A DNA stretch of 64,000 bases from an uncultured Paracoccaceae bacterium (GCA_947487205.1 CANKVU010000007.1:62001-126000), one strand, 5' to 3'; counted from the stretch's first letter, positions 27,540-36,661 are shown. The notes: a model not told the origin generated them from the sequence alone. Program-made: numbers and translations.

Positions 27540-28343
27540 ATGCAGGACGCCACCCCGATCACCATGCCGCCCCAGCCCCGGTCGCGGGGCGAGGTCCGCC
27601 TCGGCGTGGGCGCCCGGGGGCTGACGGCGCTGCGCCAGGAAGGCGCGATGAAGGCGCTGTTCCCGCGCCGCGGCACGCAGGAGGCGGTTCTGGTCAACAC
27701 CGCCGGCGGCATCACCGGCGGCGACCGGTTCGCCGTGCGGGCCGAGGTCGGCGCGGACGCGCACCTGACGCTGACCACGCAGGCCTGCGAACGGGCCTAT
27801 GCCGCCGCGGCCGACGGCCCGGCCCGATTCGAGACCCGGCTCGACGTGGTCGGGTCGCTCCACTGGCTGCCGCAGGAGACGATCCTGTTCGACCGCTGCC
27901 GCCTTCACCGGCGGCTGGAGGTCGAACTGGCGCCGGCGGCAAGGTTCCTGATGTGCGAGGCGGTCCTGTTCGGGCGTCTGGCGCGGGGCGAGTCACTCCG
28001 CCGCGCGACCTTTCGCGACCGCATCGCGGTGCGGCGCGCGGGGCGACCGGTCTATCTCGACGGGCTGGACCTGTCGGGCGACGTGAGCGCGCTGCTCGAC
28101 CGGCCGGCGGTGGCGGCGGGCGCGCGCGCCATGGCGAGCGTGGTCCTGGCCGCGCCGGGGGCGGAGGGCGCGCTGCCGCAGATCCGCGCCCTGCTGCCCG
28201 ATGCGGCCGGGGCGTCCTGCCCCGCGCCCGACCTGCTCGTGCTGCGCGCTCTGGCCCCCGACGGGTTCGAATTGCGCCGCAGCCTCGTTCCCGTTCTGGA
28301 GCGGCTGTCCAGCCGCCCCCTGCCGTCGGTCTGGAGGATCTGA
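27540..28343 (+). CDS. ureD: Urease accessory protein UreD
   Basis: Cytosolic chaperone of 267 residues that, with UreF and UreG, delivers nickel to apo-urease. Conserved segments are RGEVRLGVGARGLTALRQEGAMKALFPR, LVNTAGGITGGDRF, LTTQACERAY and LHWLPQETILFDRC. First gene of the urease cluster; the 244-base gap to the divergent aldolase should hold the cluster promoter, but I saw no clear regulator sites. ureA starts six bases after its stop. Confidence 0.95.
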   Translation: MQDATPITMPPQPRSRGEVRLGVGARGLTALRQEGAMKALFPRRGTQEAVLVNTAGGITGGDRFAVRAEVGADAHLTLTTQACERAYAAAADGPARFETRLDVVGSLHWLPQETILFDRCRLHRRLEVELAPAARFLMCEAVLFGRLARGESLRRATFRDRIAVRRAGRPVYLDGLDLSGDVSALLDRPAVAAGARAMASVVLAAPGAEGALPQIRALLPDAAGASCPAPDLLVLRALAPDGFELRRSLVPVLERLSSRPLPSVWRI

Positions 28344-28349
28344 AGAGAG

Positions 28350-28652
28350 ATGCAGTTGACGCCCCGTGAAAAGGACAAGCTGATGGTCGCGATGGCGGCC
28401 GAGATCGCCCGCCGGCGCCTGGCGCGCGGCGTGCGCCTGAACCACCCCGAGGCCGTGGCGCTGATCACCGACGCGGTGGTCGAGGGCGCCCGCGACGGCC
28501 GGTCCGTCGCCGACATGATGGAGGTGGGCGCGGCCGTGGTGCGGCGCGACCAATGCATGGACGGGGTGCCGGAGATGATCGCCGAAGTTCAGGTGGAGGC
28601 CACATTCCCCGACGGAACCAAGCTCGTCACCGTCCACAACCCGATCCGATAG
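28350..28652 (+). CDS. ureA: Urease gamma subunit
   Basis: Structural subunit of 100 residues. The N-terminal [37 protein letters not shown] pattern (read in parts) and [32 protein letters not shown] are diagnostic of UreA. AAGAGAG precedes the ATG. Assembles with UreB and UreC as the (alpha-beta-gamma)3 enzyme hydrolysing urea to ammonia and carbamate in the cytosol. Confidence 0.97.
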   Translation: MQLTPREKDKLMVAMAAEIARRRLARGVRLNHPEAVALITDAVVEGARDGRSVADMMEVGAAVVRRDQCMDGVPEMIAEVQVEATFPDGTKLVTVHNPIR

Positions 28653-28662
28653 GAGATCCCCC

Positions 28663-28815
28663 ATGCGACCGATCCTCGCGCTTCTCGTCACAGCCGGGCC
28701 GGCGCTCGCCCATGACGGCCCGCACCTGCATCCCCATGACGGCGGGGCATGGCTCGCCGTCGTGGGGGTGCTGGCCGCGGCCGGGGTCGCGCTCGTCCTC
28801 TGGGGGCGGCGATGA
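28663..28815 (+). CDS. Small His-rich membrane protein inside the urease operon
   Basis: A 50-residue gene in the gap between ureA and ureB. AGGAG lies seven bases before the ATG at 28663, and the stop TGA overlaps the ureB start (ATGA at 28812-28815), so it is clearly a translated, coupled gene. Residues 1-16 form a signal peptide ending ALA; the mature start [12 protein letters not shown] is rich in His and Asp, suited to metal binding; residues ~27-47 form one membrane helix ending GRR. Position among urease genes suggests a periplasmic nickel-related role, but this is inference: no characterised homologue is known to me. Confidence 0.8.
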   Translation: MRPILALLVTAGPALAHDGPHLHPHDGGAWLAVVGVLAAAGVALVLWGRR

Positions 28816-29117
28816 TCCCGGGGGAGGTGTTCCCCGCCGCGGGCGACATCACCCTGAACGCCGACCGGGAGGCGGTGACGATCATGGTCGCCAATACCGG
28901 CGACCGCCCCGTGCAGGTCGGCAGCCACTACCATTTCGCCGAGGCGAACCCGGCGCTCGACTTCGACCGGGCGGCGGCCCGGGGGCTGCGGCTCGACATT
29001 CCCGCGGGCTCGGCGGTGCGGTTCGAGCCGGGGCAGCGGCGGGAGGTCCAGCTCGTCCCCTATGCCGGTTCGCGGCGGATCTTCGGCTTCAGGGGGGAGG
29101 TCATGGGGCCGCTCTGA
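28812..29117 (+). CDS. ureB: Urease beta subunit
   Basis: Structural subunit of 101 residues: [44 protein letters not shown] and [14 protein letters not shown] are diagnostic of UreB. ATG 28812 overlaps the stop of the small His-rich gene by four bases; the longer open frame to 28749 would run through that gene and is rejected. A 104-base gap and a phasin-like gene separate it from ureC, an unusual interruption. Confidence 0.97.
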   Translation: MIPGEVFPAAGDITLNADREAVTIMVANTGDRPVQVGSHYHFAEANPALDFDRAAARGLRLDIPAGSAVRFEPGQRREVQLVPYAGSRRIFGFRGEVMGPL

Positions 29118-29163
29118 GCCCCGCGCCGGGGAGGGCGCGCGCCACCACCGCCCGGCCGGGCCA

Positions 29164-29203
29164 TTGCTTTCCAAGCATTCGACGTTATTTTCTGCGGGTG
29201 CAA
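29164..29203 (+). promoter_or_regulatory. Candidate promoter with TGC/GCA operator for the phasin-like gene
   Basis: TTGCTT (29164-29169) and TATTTT (29186-29191), 16 bases apart, make a plausible promoter in the ureB-phasin gap. TGCTT-TCC-AAGCA (29165-29177) is a perfect inverted repeat over the -35, and CTGC-GGGT-GCAA (29192-29203) downstream of the -10 matches a CTGC-N4-GCAG pattern, of the kind reported for PhaR/PhbR regulators of phasin genes, in seven of eight positions. Binding is inferred. Confidence 0.42.
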
Positions 29204-29221
29204 AATAGAGAAAGCCAAGGT

Positions 29222-29512
29222 ATGCTGTGTCAGGGCTACGTTACTAACATGATCGGAACGGCGCAGATGCTGGCCGAGGCGCAGGCGGTGATCGCCTACC
29301 GCACGCTGGGCATGGCCGGGCTGTGGCCCGTCGCGCCGACCGAGACGATGCGCATGACCATGGAAAAGGCGCCCGCCTTCGCGACGGCGCAGATGGCGGC
29401 CTGGCAGGCGATGGTCACGGGCGCGTCCCCCGACCGCGTCGTCGCCGCGTGGCTCAAGCCGATCGGCAAGGAGACTCGGGCGAACGAGAAGCGGCTTTCG
29501 CGGCGCCGCTAG
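29222..29512 (+). CDS. Phasin-like protein
   Basis: Protein of 96 residues from ATG 29222 (87 from ATG 29249; neither has an ideal ribosome site, AAGG is only one base before the first). The pattern [36 protein letters not shown] (in parts), then [32 protein letters not shown] is that of the short Rhodobacterales proteins often labelled phasin or antifreeze-like, amphipathic helices ending in a basic tail. A granule-surface or DNA-binding role is inferred. It splits ureB from ureC and appears to have its own promoter. Confidence 0.65.
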   Translation: MLCQGYVTNMIGTAQMLAEAQAVIAYRTLGMAGLWPVAPTETMRMTMEKAPAFATAQMAAWQAMVTGASPDRVVAAWLKPIGKETRANEKRLSRRR

Positions 29513-29616
29513 GCGCGAGCGCCCGAAATTCAGGCATCCGGCGCGGATCGCGACGCGTCGGCCTTGCCTCCTCCCGGTGGGGCTCGTCACATGGCCCCGA
29601 ACAAGGGAGTTCGACG

Positions 29617-31329
29617 ATGCCTGCAACCCTTTCGCGCCGCGATCATGCCGACATGTTCGGGCCCACCACGGGCGACTGGATCCGCCTAGCGGATACCGAC
29701 CTGATCGTCGAGGTGGAGCGCGACCTGACCGGCCCCTACGGCGAGGAGGTCAAGTTCGGCGGCGGCAAGGTCATCCGCGACGGGATGGGCCAGTCGCAAG
29801 CCAGCCGCGCCGAAGGCGCAGTGGACACCGTGATCACAAACGCGGTGATCCTGGACGCGGGCGGCATCTACAAGGCGGATGTGGGGCTGCGGGACGGGCG
29901 CATCCGCACGATCGGCAAGGCGGGCAACCCCGACACGCAGCCCGGCATCGACGTGATCGTCGGCCCCGGCACCGAGGTCATCGCCGGAGAGGGCCGCATC
30001 CTGACCGCCGGCGGGTTCGACAGCCACATCCACTTCATTTGCCCGCAGCAGATCGACGACGCCCTGCATTCGGGCGTGACCACGATGCTGGGCGGGGGGA
30101 CGGGGCCCGCGCACGGCACGCTGGCCACCACCTGCACGCCGGGGCCGTGGCACATCGCGCGGATGCTGCAGGCCGTGGACGGGCTGCCCATGAATATCGG
30201 CCTTGCCGGGAAGGGCAACGCCTCGCGACCCGACGCGCTGGTGGAGATGGTCGAGGGCGGGGCCTGCGCGCTGAAGTTGCACGAGGATTGGGGAACGACC
30301 CCGGCGGCCATCGATTGCTGCCTGTCGGTGGCCGACGACATGGATGTGCAGGTGATGATCCATACCGACACGCTGAACGAGAGCGGGTTCGTCGAATCGA
30401 CCGTCGCGGCGATCGGGGGGCGGACGATCCACGCCTTTCACACCGAGGGGGCGGGGGGCGGCCACGCACCCGACATCATCAAGATCTGCGGCGACGAGAA
30501 CGTGCTCCCGTCCTCGACCAACCCGACGCGTCCCTTCACCGTGAACACGCTGGAGGAGCACCTCGACATGCTGATGGTCTGCCATCACCTGTCGAAGTCG
30601 ATCCCCGAGGACATCGCCTTCGCCGAGAGCCGCATCCGGCGCGAGACCATCGCCGCCGAGGACATCCTGCACGACATGGGCGCCTTCTCGATCATCGCGT
30701 CCGACAGCCAGGCGATGGGCCGCGTGGGCGAGGTGATCATCCGCACCTGGCAGACCGCCGACAAGATGAAGAAGCAGCGTGGGCGCCTGTCCGGCGAGAC
30801 TGGCGACAACGACAACCTGCGCGCCCGCCGCTACATCGCGAAATACACGATCAACCCCGCCATCGCCCATGGCATCGCGCATGAGATCGGGTCGGTGGAG
30901 GAGGGCAAGCGCGCCGACTTGGTGCTGTGGGATCCGGCCTTCTTCGGGGTGAAGCCCGCGATGGTGCTGATCGGAGGGTCGATCGCGGTCGCCCAGATGG
31001 GCGATCCGAACGCCTCCATTCCGACGCCGCAGCCGGTTTATTCCCGGCCGATGTTCGGCGCCATGGGCCGGGCGGTCGAACGGTCGGCCGTCACCTTCGT
31101 CAGCCAGGCGGCCGCGGCCGGGGATCTGCGGACGCGGCTGGGCCTGGCCAAGGACACGGTCGCGGTGCGGGGCACGCGGGGGATCGGCAAGCGCGACCTG
31201 GTGCTGAACGACGCGCTGCCGGTCATGGAGGTGGATCCCGAGACCTACGAGGTCCGCGCCGACGGCGAGCTATTGACCTGCGCGCCCGCGGAGGTGCTGC
31301 CGATGGCGCAGCGGTATTTCCTGTTCTGA
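29617..31329 (+). CDS. ureC: Urease alpha (catalytic) subunit
   Basis: Catalytic subunit of 570 residues carrying the dinickel site. Nickel ligands H137 and H139 lie in DSHIHF, the carbamylated Lys220 in [10 protein letters not shown], and further ligands and the mobile-flap His in [10 protein letters not shown] and [15 protein letters not shown]. All are intact. AAGGGAG lies seven bases before ATG 29617. The frame is open upstream into the phasin region, but homology starts at [20 protein letters not shown]. Confidence 0.98.
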   Translation: MPATLSRRDHADMFGPTTGDWIRLADTDLIVEVERDLTGPYGEEVKFGGGKVIRDGMGQSQASRAEGAVDTVITNAVILDAGGIYKADVGLRDGRIRTIGKAGNPDTQPGIDVIVGPGTEVIAGEGRILTAGGFDSHIHFICPQQIDDALHSGVTTMLGGGTGPAHGTLATTCTPGPWHIARMLQAVDGLPMNIGLAGKGNASRPDALVEMVEGGACALKLHEDWGTTPAAIDCCLSVADDMDVQVMIHTDTLNESGFVESTVAAIGGRTIHAFHTEGAGGGHAPDIIKICGDENVLPSSTNPTRPFTVNTLEEHLDMLMVCHHLSKSIPEDIAFAESRIRRETIAAEDILHDMGAFSIIASDSQAMGRVGEVIIRTWQTADKMKKQRGRLSGETGDNDNLRARRYIAKYTINPAIAHGIAHEIGSVEEGKRADLVLWDPAFFGVKPAMVLIGGSIAVAQMGDPNASIPTPQPVYSRPMFGAMGRAVERSAVTFVSQAAAAGDLRTRLGLAKDTVAVRGTRGIGKRDLVLNDALPVMEVDPETYEVRADGELLTCAPAEVLPMAQRYFLF

Positions 31330-31412
31330 GGGGTTGAGCGTGACGCAAGGCGGATCTGTCGAGGCGGCGGTGGTGCGCCGCGGCGCAGCAATCTATCTGT
31401 TGGTCCAAGGGA

Positions 31413-31438
31413 GGAAACCGGAACACATGAGGGTTTCC
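31413..31438 (+). promoter_or_regulatory. Hairpin overlapping the DUF1127 ribosome-binding site
   Basis: GGAAACC (31413-31419) is complementary to GGTTTCC (31432-31438) across a 12-base loop. The Shine-Dalgarno GAGGG (31429-31433) is partly in the loop and partly in the right arm, directly before ATG 31440. Such pairing could limit translation initiation; the effect is inferred. Confidence 0.35.
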
Positions 31439-31439
31439 A

Positions 31440-31658
31440 ATGGCATCGACCACAGACTTCACCGCGACCCGCCCGGCCGGCCTTGGCCGTCGCATCCTTC
31501 GCTCGATCGGCGAGCGCCTGACGCATTTCATGGAATTGCAAAGCCGCGCCGACCAGATCCAGCGCCTGCAGGGCAAGAGCGACGCCGAGCTGGCGCGCAT
31601 GGGCCTGCGCCGCGAGGACATCGTTCGCCACGTCTTCCGCGACCGCTTCCTGATCTGA
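31440..31658 (+). CDS. DUF1127 (YjiS-like) small protein
   Basis: Protein of 72 residues. The C-terminal 40 residues (MELQSRADQIQRLQGKSDAE, then LARMGLRREDIVRHVFRDRF) match the DUF1127 domain, a small Arg-rich motif found in many alphaproteobacterial stress-induced proteins, some of which are reported to act in RNA turnover or as sRNA-associated factors. GAGGG six bases before the ATG decides the start. It sits between ureC and ureE in the same orientation, 22 bases before ureE, and is probably co-transcribed with the accessory genes. No urease-specific role is known. Confidence 0.85.
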   Translation: MASTTDFTATRPAGLGRRILRSIGERLTHFMELQSRADQIQRLQGKSDAELARMGLRREDIVRHVFRDRFLI

Positions 31659-31680
31659 CCGGACCTGCGGGGGCGCCGCG

Positions 31681-32163
31681 ATGAGCGCCCCCCGCGCGCG
31701 CGAGGTGGTCCGCGGCCGGGCGCCGCACGACCACGTGACGCTCGACTATGCCGGCCGGTTCCTGCGCCGAAAGCGACTGACGAGCGATGCCGGGCGCCCC
31801 TTCCTGGTGGACCTGCCGCAGACCGTGTCCATGGAGGCGGGGGACGGCTTCCTTCTCGATGACGGCGCCGTCGTGGAGGTGCGCGCCGCGGCGGAGGACC
31901 TGCTCGAGATCCGGGGCGACCTGACCCGCGCCGCGTGGCATATCGGCAACCGCCACGCGCCCTGCCAGATCGAGGCGGAGCGTCTGCTGATCCAGGCCGA
32001 CCCGATCCTGGCCGACATGCTGGGCCGACTGGGCCTGGATGTGATCAAGACGCGCGGGCCGTTCGAGCCCGAGCGCGGCGCCTACGGGCACGGCCGCACC
32101 CACGGCCACGATCATTCCCACGGCCATTCCCGCGATCACGACCATCACCACGACCATGGATGA
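31681..32163 (+). CDS. ureE: Urease accessory protein UreE (nickel chaperone)
   Basis: Metallochaperone of 160 residues. The core RKRLTSDAGRPFLVDLP, then AWHIGNRHAPCQIEAERLLIQAD and DPILADMLGRLGLDV match UreE; GNRHAP includes the dimer-interface nickel ligand. The C-terminal 24 residues contain more than ten His ([20 protein letters not shown]), a nickel reservoir. Its end overlaps the ureF start by eight bases. Confidence 0.96.
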   Translation: MSAPRAREVVRGRAPHDHVTLDYAGRFLRRKRLTSDAGRPFLVDLPQTVSMEAGDGFLLDDGAVVEVRAAAEDLLEIRGDLTRAAWHIGNRHAPCQIEAERLLIQADPILADMLGRLGLDVIKTRGPFEPERGAYGHGRTHGHDHSHGHSRDHDHHHDHG

Positions 32164-32782
32164 TGCCGTGCTGACCCTGCAGCACTGGTTGTCGCCCGCC
32201 TATCCGGTGGGTGCCTTCGCCTATTCGCATGGGCTGGAGGAGGCCGTGCGGACGCGCCGCGTCCGCGATGCGGCGACGCTCGACGACTGGCTGCGCGACG
32301 TGCTGGCGCATGGCGCCGGCTGGCCCGACGCGGTGCTGTTCCACGCCGCGCGGGCGGGCGAGAGCGGGGCGGACGCCGCCGCGCGCGCCTTCGCCGCCTC
32401 GGCCCCGCGCCTGCGCGAGACGCTGGACCAGGGCGCGGCCTTCGCCCGCGTTACCGGCCATGTCTGGGGCGTCGGCGGGGAGCCTGCGGCCTATCCCGTG
32501 GCCGTCGGCCGCGCGGCGCGCGCGCTGGGCCTTCCGGCGCGGCTTGGCTGCGCGATGTACCTGCAGGCCTTCGCCGGCAACCTCGTCTCGGCCGCGCAGC
32601 GGCTGGCCCCGGTGGGGCAGAGTGCCGCCACGGCGATCCTGGCGGGGCTGTCGCCGCTTTGCCGCGACATCGCCGGCCGGGCCGCCGGGCAGGGGCTCGA
32701 CGCCCTTGCGGGGGCGGCGTTCCTGTCCGACATCATGGCCATGAGACACGAGACAGCCCCCGTGAAGGTATTCCGCACATGA
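32156..32782 (+). CDS. ureF: Urease accessory protein UreF
   Basis: Cytosolic accessory protein of 208 residues, the helical partner that bridges UreD and Ure[22 protein letters not shown] is the family N-terminal signature; [26 protein letters not shown] is the conserved C-terminal helix region. Overlaps ureE by eight bases and ureG by four (ATGA), so the accessory genes are translationally linked. Confidence 0.95.
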   Translation: MDDAVLTLQHWLSPAYPVGAFAYSHGLEEAVRTRRVRDAATLDDWLRDVLAHGAGWPDAVLFHAARAGESGADAAARAFAASAPRLRETLDQGAAFARVTGHVWGVGGEPAAYPVAVGRAARALGLPARLGCAMYLQAFAGNLVSAAQRLAPVGQSAATAILAGLSPLCRDIAGRAAGQGLDALAGAAFLSDIMAMRHETAPVKVFRT

Positions 32783-33387
32783 GCGCGAACGGCCCCCTCA
32801 GGATCGGCATCGGCGGCCCCGTCGGTGCCGGCAAGACGACGCTCACGGCGGCGCTCGCGCGGCTGTGGCACCCGGCGCGGTCGATCGGGGTGATCACCAA
32901 CGACATCTATACCCGCGAGGATGCCGAGGCGCTGATGCGGATGCAGATCCTGCCCGGCGACCGCGTCATGGGTGTCGAGACCGGCGGCTGCCCCCACACG
33001 GCGATCCGCGAGGATGCCTCCATCAACCTGGCGGCGGTGGAGGAGATGCGCGGCCGGCATCCGGACCTGGAGGCGGTGCTGATCGAATCGGGCGGCGACA
33101 ACCTGTCGGCGACGTTCAGCCCCGAACTGGCGGACGTGACCGTCTATGTCATCGACGTGGCCGCGGGCGAGGAGATTCCGCGCAAGGGCGGCCCGGCGAT
33201 CACCCGGTCGGACGTGCTCGTCATCAACAAGACGGACCTTGCCCCCCATGTGGGCGCCTCCCTCGACGTGATGGCGCGGGACGCCGCGCGGATGCGGCAA
33301 GACCTGCCCGTGGTCTTCGCCAGCCTGCGCCACGGCGAGGGCGCGGAGGCCGTGGCGCGCCACCTGGAGGAGCTGGGCGGGCTCTGA
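32779..33387 (+). CDS. ureG: Urease accessory GTPase UreG
   Basis: SIMIBI GTPase of 202 residues providing GTP-driven nickel insertion. P-loop [13 protein letters not shown] at residues ~10-22, [10 protein letters not shown], the metal-binding [24 protein letters not shown] (switch) and [13 protein letters not shown] (guanine specificity) are all present. ATG 32779 overlaps the ureF stop. Last urease gene; deoC follows after 69 bases. Confidence 0.97.
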   Translation: MSANGPLRIGIGGPVGAGKTTLTAALARLWHPARSIGVITNDIYTREDAEALMRMQILPGDRVMGVETGGCPHTAIREDASINLAAVEEMRGRHPDLEAVLIESGGDNLSATFSPELADVTVYVIDVAAGEEIPRKGGPAITRSDVLVINKTDLAPHVGASLDVMARDAARMRQDLPVVFASLRHGEGAEAVARHLEELGGL

Positions 33388-33456
33388 CCCGCGACCGGGG
33401 GCATCGACATCGCCGGCCCGATCGCCGATCCTTGCGCGGCCACGAGGGAGAAGGCG

Positions 33457-34434
33457 ATGCCCGATACCGGCCATTCCGCGGGGGCCGCGCCGCGCAATCC
33501 GGGCGTGCCGCTCGACGGATCGATGTTCCGCGACGTGCGGGTGAACGGACCCGCCGCCGCGCGCCGCGCGGACCGGATCGGCCAAGCGCGCGCGGTGGAG
33601 GCTGAGCACCGGGCGGCCTGGCTCGTCAACGCGGTGCGGCTCGTGGATCTGACGACGCTGTCGGGCGACGACACGGCGGGGCGGATCGGCCGGCTCTGCG
33701 CCAAGGCGCGGCGGCCGCTCGCCCCCCGCATCGTGGAGGCCCTGGGGATCGGCGGGTTGCACATCCGCGTCGGCGCGGTCTGCGTCTATCCGACGATGGT
33801 TCCCCACGCGGTCGCGGCGCTCGACGGGTCGGGCATACCGGTCGCCTCGGTCGCGACCGGTTTTCCCGCCGGCCTGATGCCGCTCGACCTGCGCCTGCGG
33901 GAGATCGAATGGGCGGTGGCGCAGGGCGCGGCGGAGATCGACATCGTCATCACGCGCGAACACGCTCTCAGGGGCGACTGGGCCGCGCTGCACGCCGAGA
34001 TCGCGGCGATGCGCGCCGCCTGCGGCGCCGCCCACATGAAGGCGATCCTGGCCACGGGGGAGCTGGGCACGCTGACCCGCGTGTACGCCGCCGCGATGGT
34101 GGCGATGCAGGCGGGCGCCGACTTCATCAAGACCTCGACCGGCAAGGAGGCGGTGAACGCGACGCTGCCGGTGTCGCTGACCATGGTCCGGGCGCTGCGC
34201 GATTACGGCACGGCGACGGGGCACCGGATCGGGTTCAAGCCCGCCGGCGGCATCAAGTCCGCGGCCGATGCCGTCCTGTGGCAGGTGCTGATGATGGAGG
34301 AACTGGGCCGGGCGTGGCTGGAGCCCGACCTGTTCCGCTTCGGCGCCTCGTCGATGCTGGGCGATATCGAGCGCCAGCTCGACCACCATGTCACCGGGCG
34401 TTTCGGCGCGCCCCACCGCCAGGCCGCATCGTGA
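33457..34434 (+). CDS. deoC: Deoxyribose-phosphate aldolase
   Basis: Class I aldolase of 325 residues cleaving 2-deoxyribose 5-phosphate to acetaldehyde and glyceraldehyde 3-phosphate. Schiff-base Lys225 lies in DFIKTSTGKEAVN; IGFKPAGGIK contains the second active-site Lys; VCVYPTMV and EIDIVI are also family motifs. It is longer than E. coli DeoC, with a ~65-residue N-terminal extension like the eukaryotic/large-type enzymes. GGGAGAAGGCG precedes the ATG. Seven bases before an aldehyde dehydrogenase homologue, so the pair forms an operon in which acetaldehyde would be the expected shared metabolite. Confidence 0.94.
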   Translation: MPDTGHSAGAAPRNPGVPLDGSMFRDVRVNGPAAARRADRIGQARAVEAEHRAAWLVNAVRLVDLTTLSGDDTAGRIGRLCAKARRPLAPRIVEALGIGGLHIRVGAVCVYPTMVPHAVAALDGSGIPVASVATGFPAGLMPLDLRLREIEWAVAQGAAEIDIVITREHALRGDWAALHAEIAAMRAACGAAHMKAILATGELGTLTRVYAAAMVAMQAGADFIKTSTGKEAVNATLPVSLTMVRALRDYGTATGHRIGFKPAGGIKSAADAVLWQVLMMEELGRAWLEPDLFRFGASSMLGDIERQLDHHVTGRFGAPHRQAAS

Positions 34435-34441
34435 GGGCAGA

Positions 34442-36661
34442 ATGGGCATCCCGGAGATCATGAAGCAGATGGAATACGGCCCCGCCCGCGTGGACCCGGC
34501 CCCCGCCCGCGACTGGCTGGATCGCCATGGCGCCCAATTCGGGCATTTCGTCGCCGGCGCCTTCACCCGCCCCGGGGCGGAGACCCTGGCCATCCGCGAC
34601 CCGGCCAGCAATGTGCAGCTGGCGACGGTCGCGCGCGGAACGGCGGCGGAAGTGGCGGCGGCGGTGGAAGCGGCCGCGCGGGCGCAGAAGGAGTGGGCGG
34701 CGCGCGACGGGCACGACCGGGCGCGTCACCTGGCGGCGCTGGCGCGCCATGTCGAGCGGAACGCAGATCTTCTGTCGCTGCTGGGGGCGCTGGAATCGGG
34801 CACGCCGCTGCGCGAGCTGCGCCGCCTCGACCTGCCGCTGATGGTGCGCCAGTTCGACCACCATGCCGGGCGCGCGGCGGTCCTGGACGAGGATTTTCCG
34901 GGCCTCGGGCCGTGGGGCGTCTGTGCCGAGCTTCTGCCCGCGGACGCCTCGATGACGGTGCTGGCCCGGACGGTCGCCCCGGCGCTCGCCGCGGGCAACG
35001 CGGTGGTGCTGAAACCCGCGCCGCGCGCGCCACTCACGACGCTGGCCTTCGCCGAGCTTTGCGCCGAGGCGGGCCTTCCGGCGGGGTTGGTCAACGTCGT
35101 GGCCGGCGACGCGGAGACCGGCGCCGCGCTGGCGGCGAGCGGGGGCGTGAACCGGATCGGACTGGCCGGATCGCGCGAGGCGGGCCGGGACGTTCGGCGG
35201 CGGACGGCCGGGACCGGGATGGGCCTGGCGCTGGAATTGGGCGGCCCGCTGCGGGTGATCGTCTGCGAGGACGCCGATCTCGACGCGGCGTTGGAGGGCG
35301 TGGCGGAGGCGGCCTGGCTTTCGCAGGGGCGGATCGGCCGGGCGGGAGTGCGGGTCCTGGTCGCGGAAGGCGTCGAGGACCGCGTCGTGGCGCGGCTGAC
35401 CGCGCGCATGGAGCGGGTGATCGTGGGCGATCCGCTCGACCGCAACACCGACATGGGCGCGGTGATCGACACCGCGCGGCGCGATCGCATTCGCGACCAG
35501 GTGGCCCGCGCCCGTGCCGAAGGCGCGACGATCGCCGAGGGGCGGGCGCCGGAGGGATGGTTTCATCCGCCGGTCCTGGCCCCCGCGACCGCCCCCGCGA
35601 GCCTGTTATGGGCGGAGGGGCCGCGTGCGCCCGTGGTCACCGTGACCTCGTTTCGCACCCCGGACGAGGCCATCGCCCTTGCCAACAACACCTGCGACGG
35701 CCTGGCCGCCGCGATCTGGTCCGAGAACCTGAACCTGTCGCTCGATCTGGCGGGGCGCATGGCGGCGGGGGTCGTGTGGCTGAATTGCACCGACGCGCTG
35801 GATGCGGGCGTGGAATTTGGCGGCTGCCGCGACAGCGGGTGGGGCCGCGCCGGCGGCGATACCGGGATGCGCGCCTATCTGCGCGCCCCGGTGGTGGCGG
35901 GAACGCACGCGGCGGGCGACCGCCCGCAGACCGCAGACGGGCGGGGGATTGCCGACCTGCCCGCGGCCATTGAGGCGGCGGCCGCGTCCGCGGGGTGGAG
36001 CCTGCGGTCCGGTTCCTCCCGCGCGGACATCCTGCGCCGCGTGGCCGGGCAGATGTCCGACCGCCGGGTGGAGTTGATCGCGGGGCTGGCCGAGGCCGGA
36101 GCGCCCCCGGTCGAGGCGGAGGCCGAGCTGGAGACGGCGATCCGCCGCGTCGCCTGGTACGCGGCGCGGGCCGACCGGATCGCGGGTCGCGCCGTGAGCA
36201 CGGAGATCGGCGCCCAGGCGCTGGTGATGCCCGAGCCGCTGGGCGTCGTGGGCCTTGTCTGTCCGGCCGAACGGCCGCTCCTCGGCTTCGTCTCCCTGGC
36301 GCTGCCGGCCCTGGCGGCGGGAAACCGCGTGGTCGCCGTGCCCTCGGGGGCCGCGCCGACGCCCGCGCTGGAGCTGTGCCGGCTGTTCGGGACGGCCGGG
36401 ATGCCGGGCGGGACGGTCAAGGTCGTCCCGGGCCCCCGGGACACGTTGGCGCGCACGCTGGCGCGCCACGACCGGGTGGACGCGATCTGGTATGTCGGCC
36501 CGGCGGGCGCCATGATCGAGACGGAGAGCGCCGGAAACCTCAAGCCGACTTGGATCGAGGCGGAGGGCGCGCGCGACTGGATGGGCGCCGACGGGCAGGG
36601 GCGCGGGTTTTTGGAGCGGGGCACGCGGACGAAGGCGATCTGGCTGCCGCGCGGCGCGTGA
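34442..36661 (+). CDS. Double aldehyde-dehydrogenase-fold protein lacking catalytic Cys and Asn
   Basis: Protein of 739 residues: a full ALDH fold (~40-500), then a second copy of the cofactor-binding half (~520-739). In the first domain LAAGNAVVLKPAP and LALELGGPL (Glu265, general base) are kept, but the catalytic Cys, expected 34 residues later, is Gly299 in SQGRIGRAG, and the oxyanion-hole Asn of the PWNF motif is Asp168 in LPADAS. The second domain ends before any catalytic segment. Ordinary aldehyde oxidation is therefore not expected. ATG 34442 follows GAGGGCAGA, seven bases after deoC; the longer frame to 34388 overlaps deoC. Possibly a pseudoenzyme acting with DeoC or another ALDH. 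Confidence 0.8.
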   Translation: MGIPEIMKQMEYGPARVDPAPARDWLDRHGAQFGHFVAGAFTRPGAETLAIRDPASNVQLATVARGTAAEVAAAVEAAARAQKEWAARDGHDRARHLAALARHVERNADLLSLLGALESGTPLRELRRLDLPLMVRQFDHHAGRAAVLDEDFPGLGPWGVCAELLPADASMTVLARTVAPALAAGNAVVLKPAPRAPLTTLAFAELCAEAGLPAGLVNVVAGDAETGAALAASGGVNRIGLAGSREAGRDVRRRTAGTGMGLALELGGPLRVIVCEDADLDAALEGVAEAAWLSQGRIGRAGVRVLVAEGVEDRVVARLTARMERVIVGDPLDRNTDMGAVIDTARRDRIRDQVARARAEGATIAEGRAPEGWFHPPVLAPATAPASLLWAEGPRAPVVTVTSFRTPDEAIALANNTCDGLAAAIWSENLNLSLDLAGRMAAGVVWLNCTDALDAGVEFGGCRDSGWGRAGGDTGMRAYLRAPVVAGTHAAGDRPQTADGRGIADLPAAIEAAAASAGWSLRSGSSRADILRRVAGQMSDRRVELIAGLAEAGAPPVEAEAELETAIRRVAWYAARADRIAGRAVSTEIGAQALVMPEPLGVVGLVCPAERPLLGFVSLALPALAAGNRVVAVPSGAAPTPALELCRLFGTAGMPGGTVKVVPGPRDTLARTLARHDRVDAIWYVGPAGAMIETESAGNLKPTWIEAEGARDWMGADGQGRGFLERGTRTKAIWLPRGA

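Noticed and set aside
28663-28815. Truncated UreJ/HupE nickel permease
   Set aside because: Only one membrane helix and a clean signal peptide with its own coupled start and stop; it looks like a complete small gene, not a remnant.
31374-31387. 14-base palindrome TGCGCCGCGGCGCA after ureC
   Set aside because: Pure GC palindromes of this length are not rare at ~70% G+C, and it has no T-tract or clear placement relative to a promoter.
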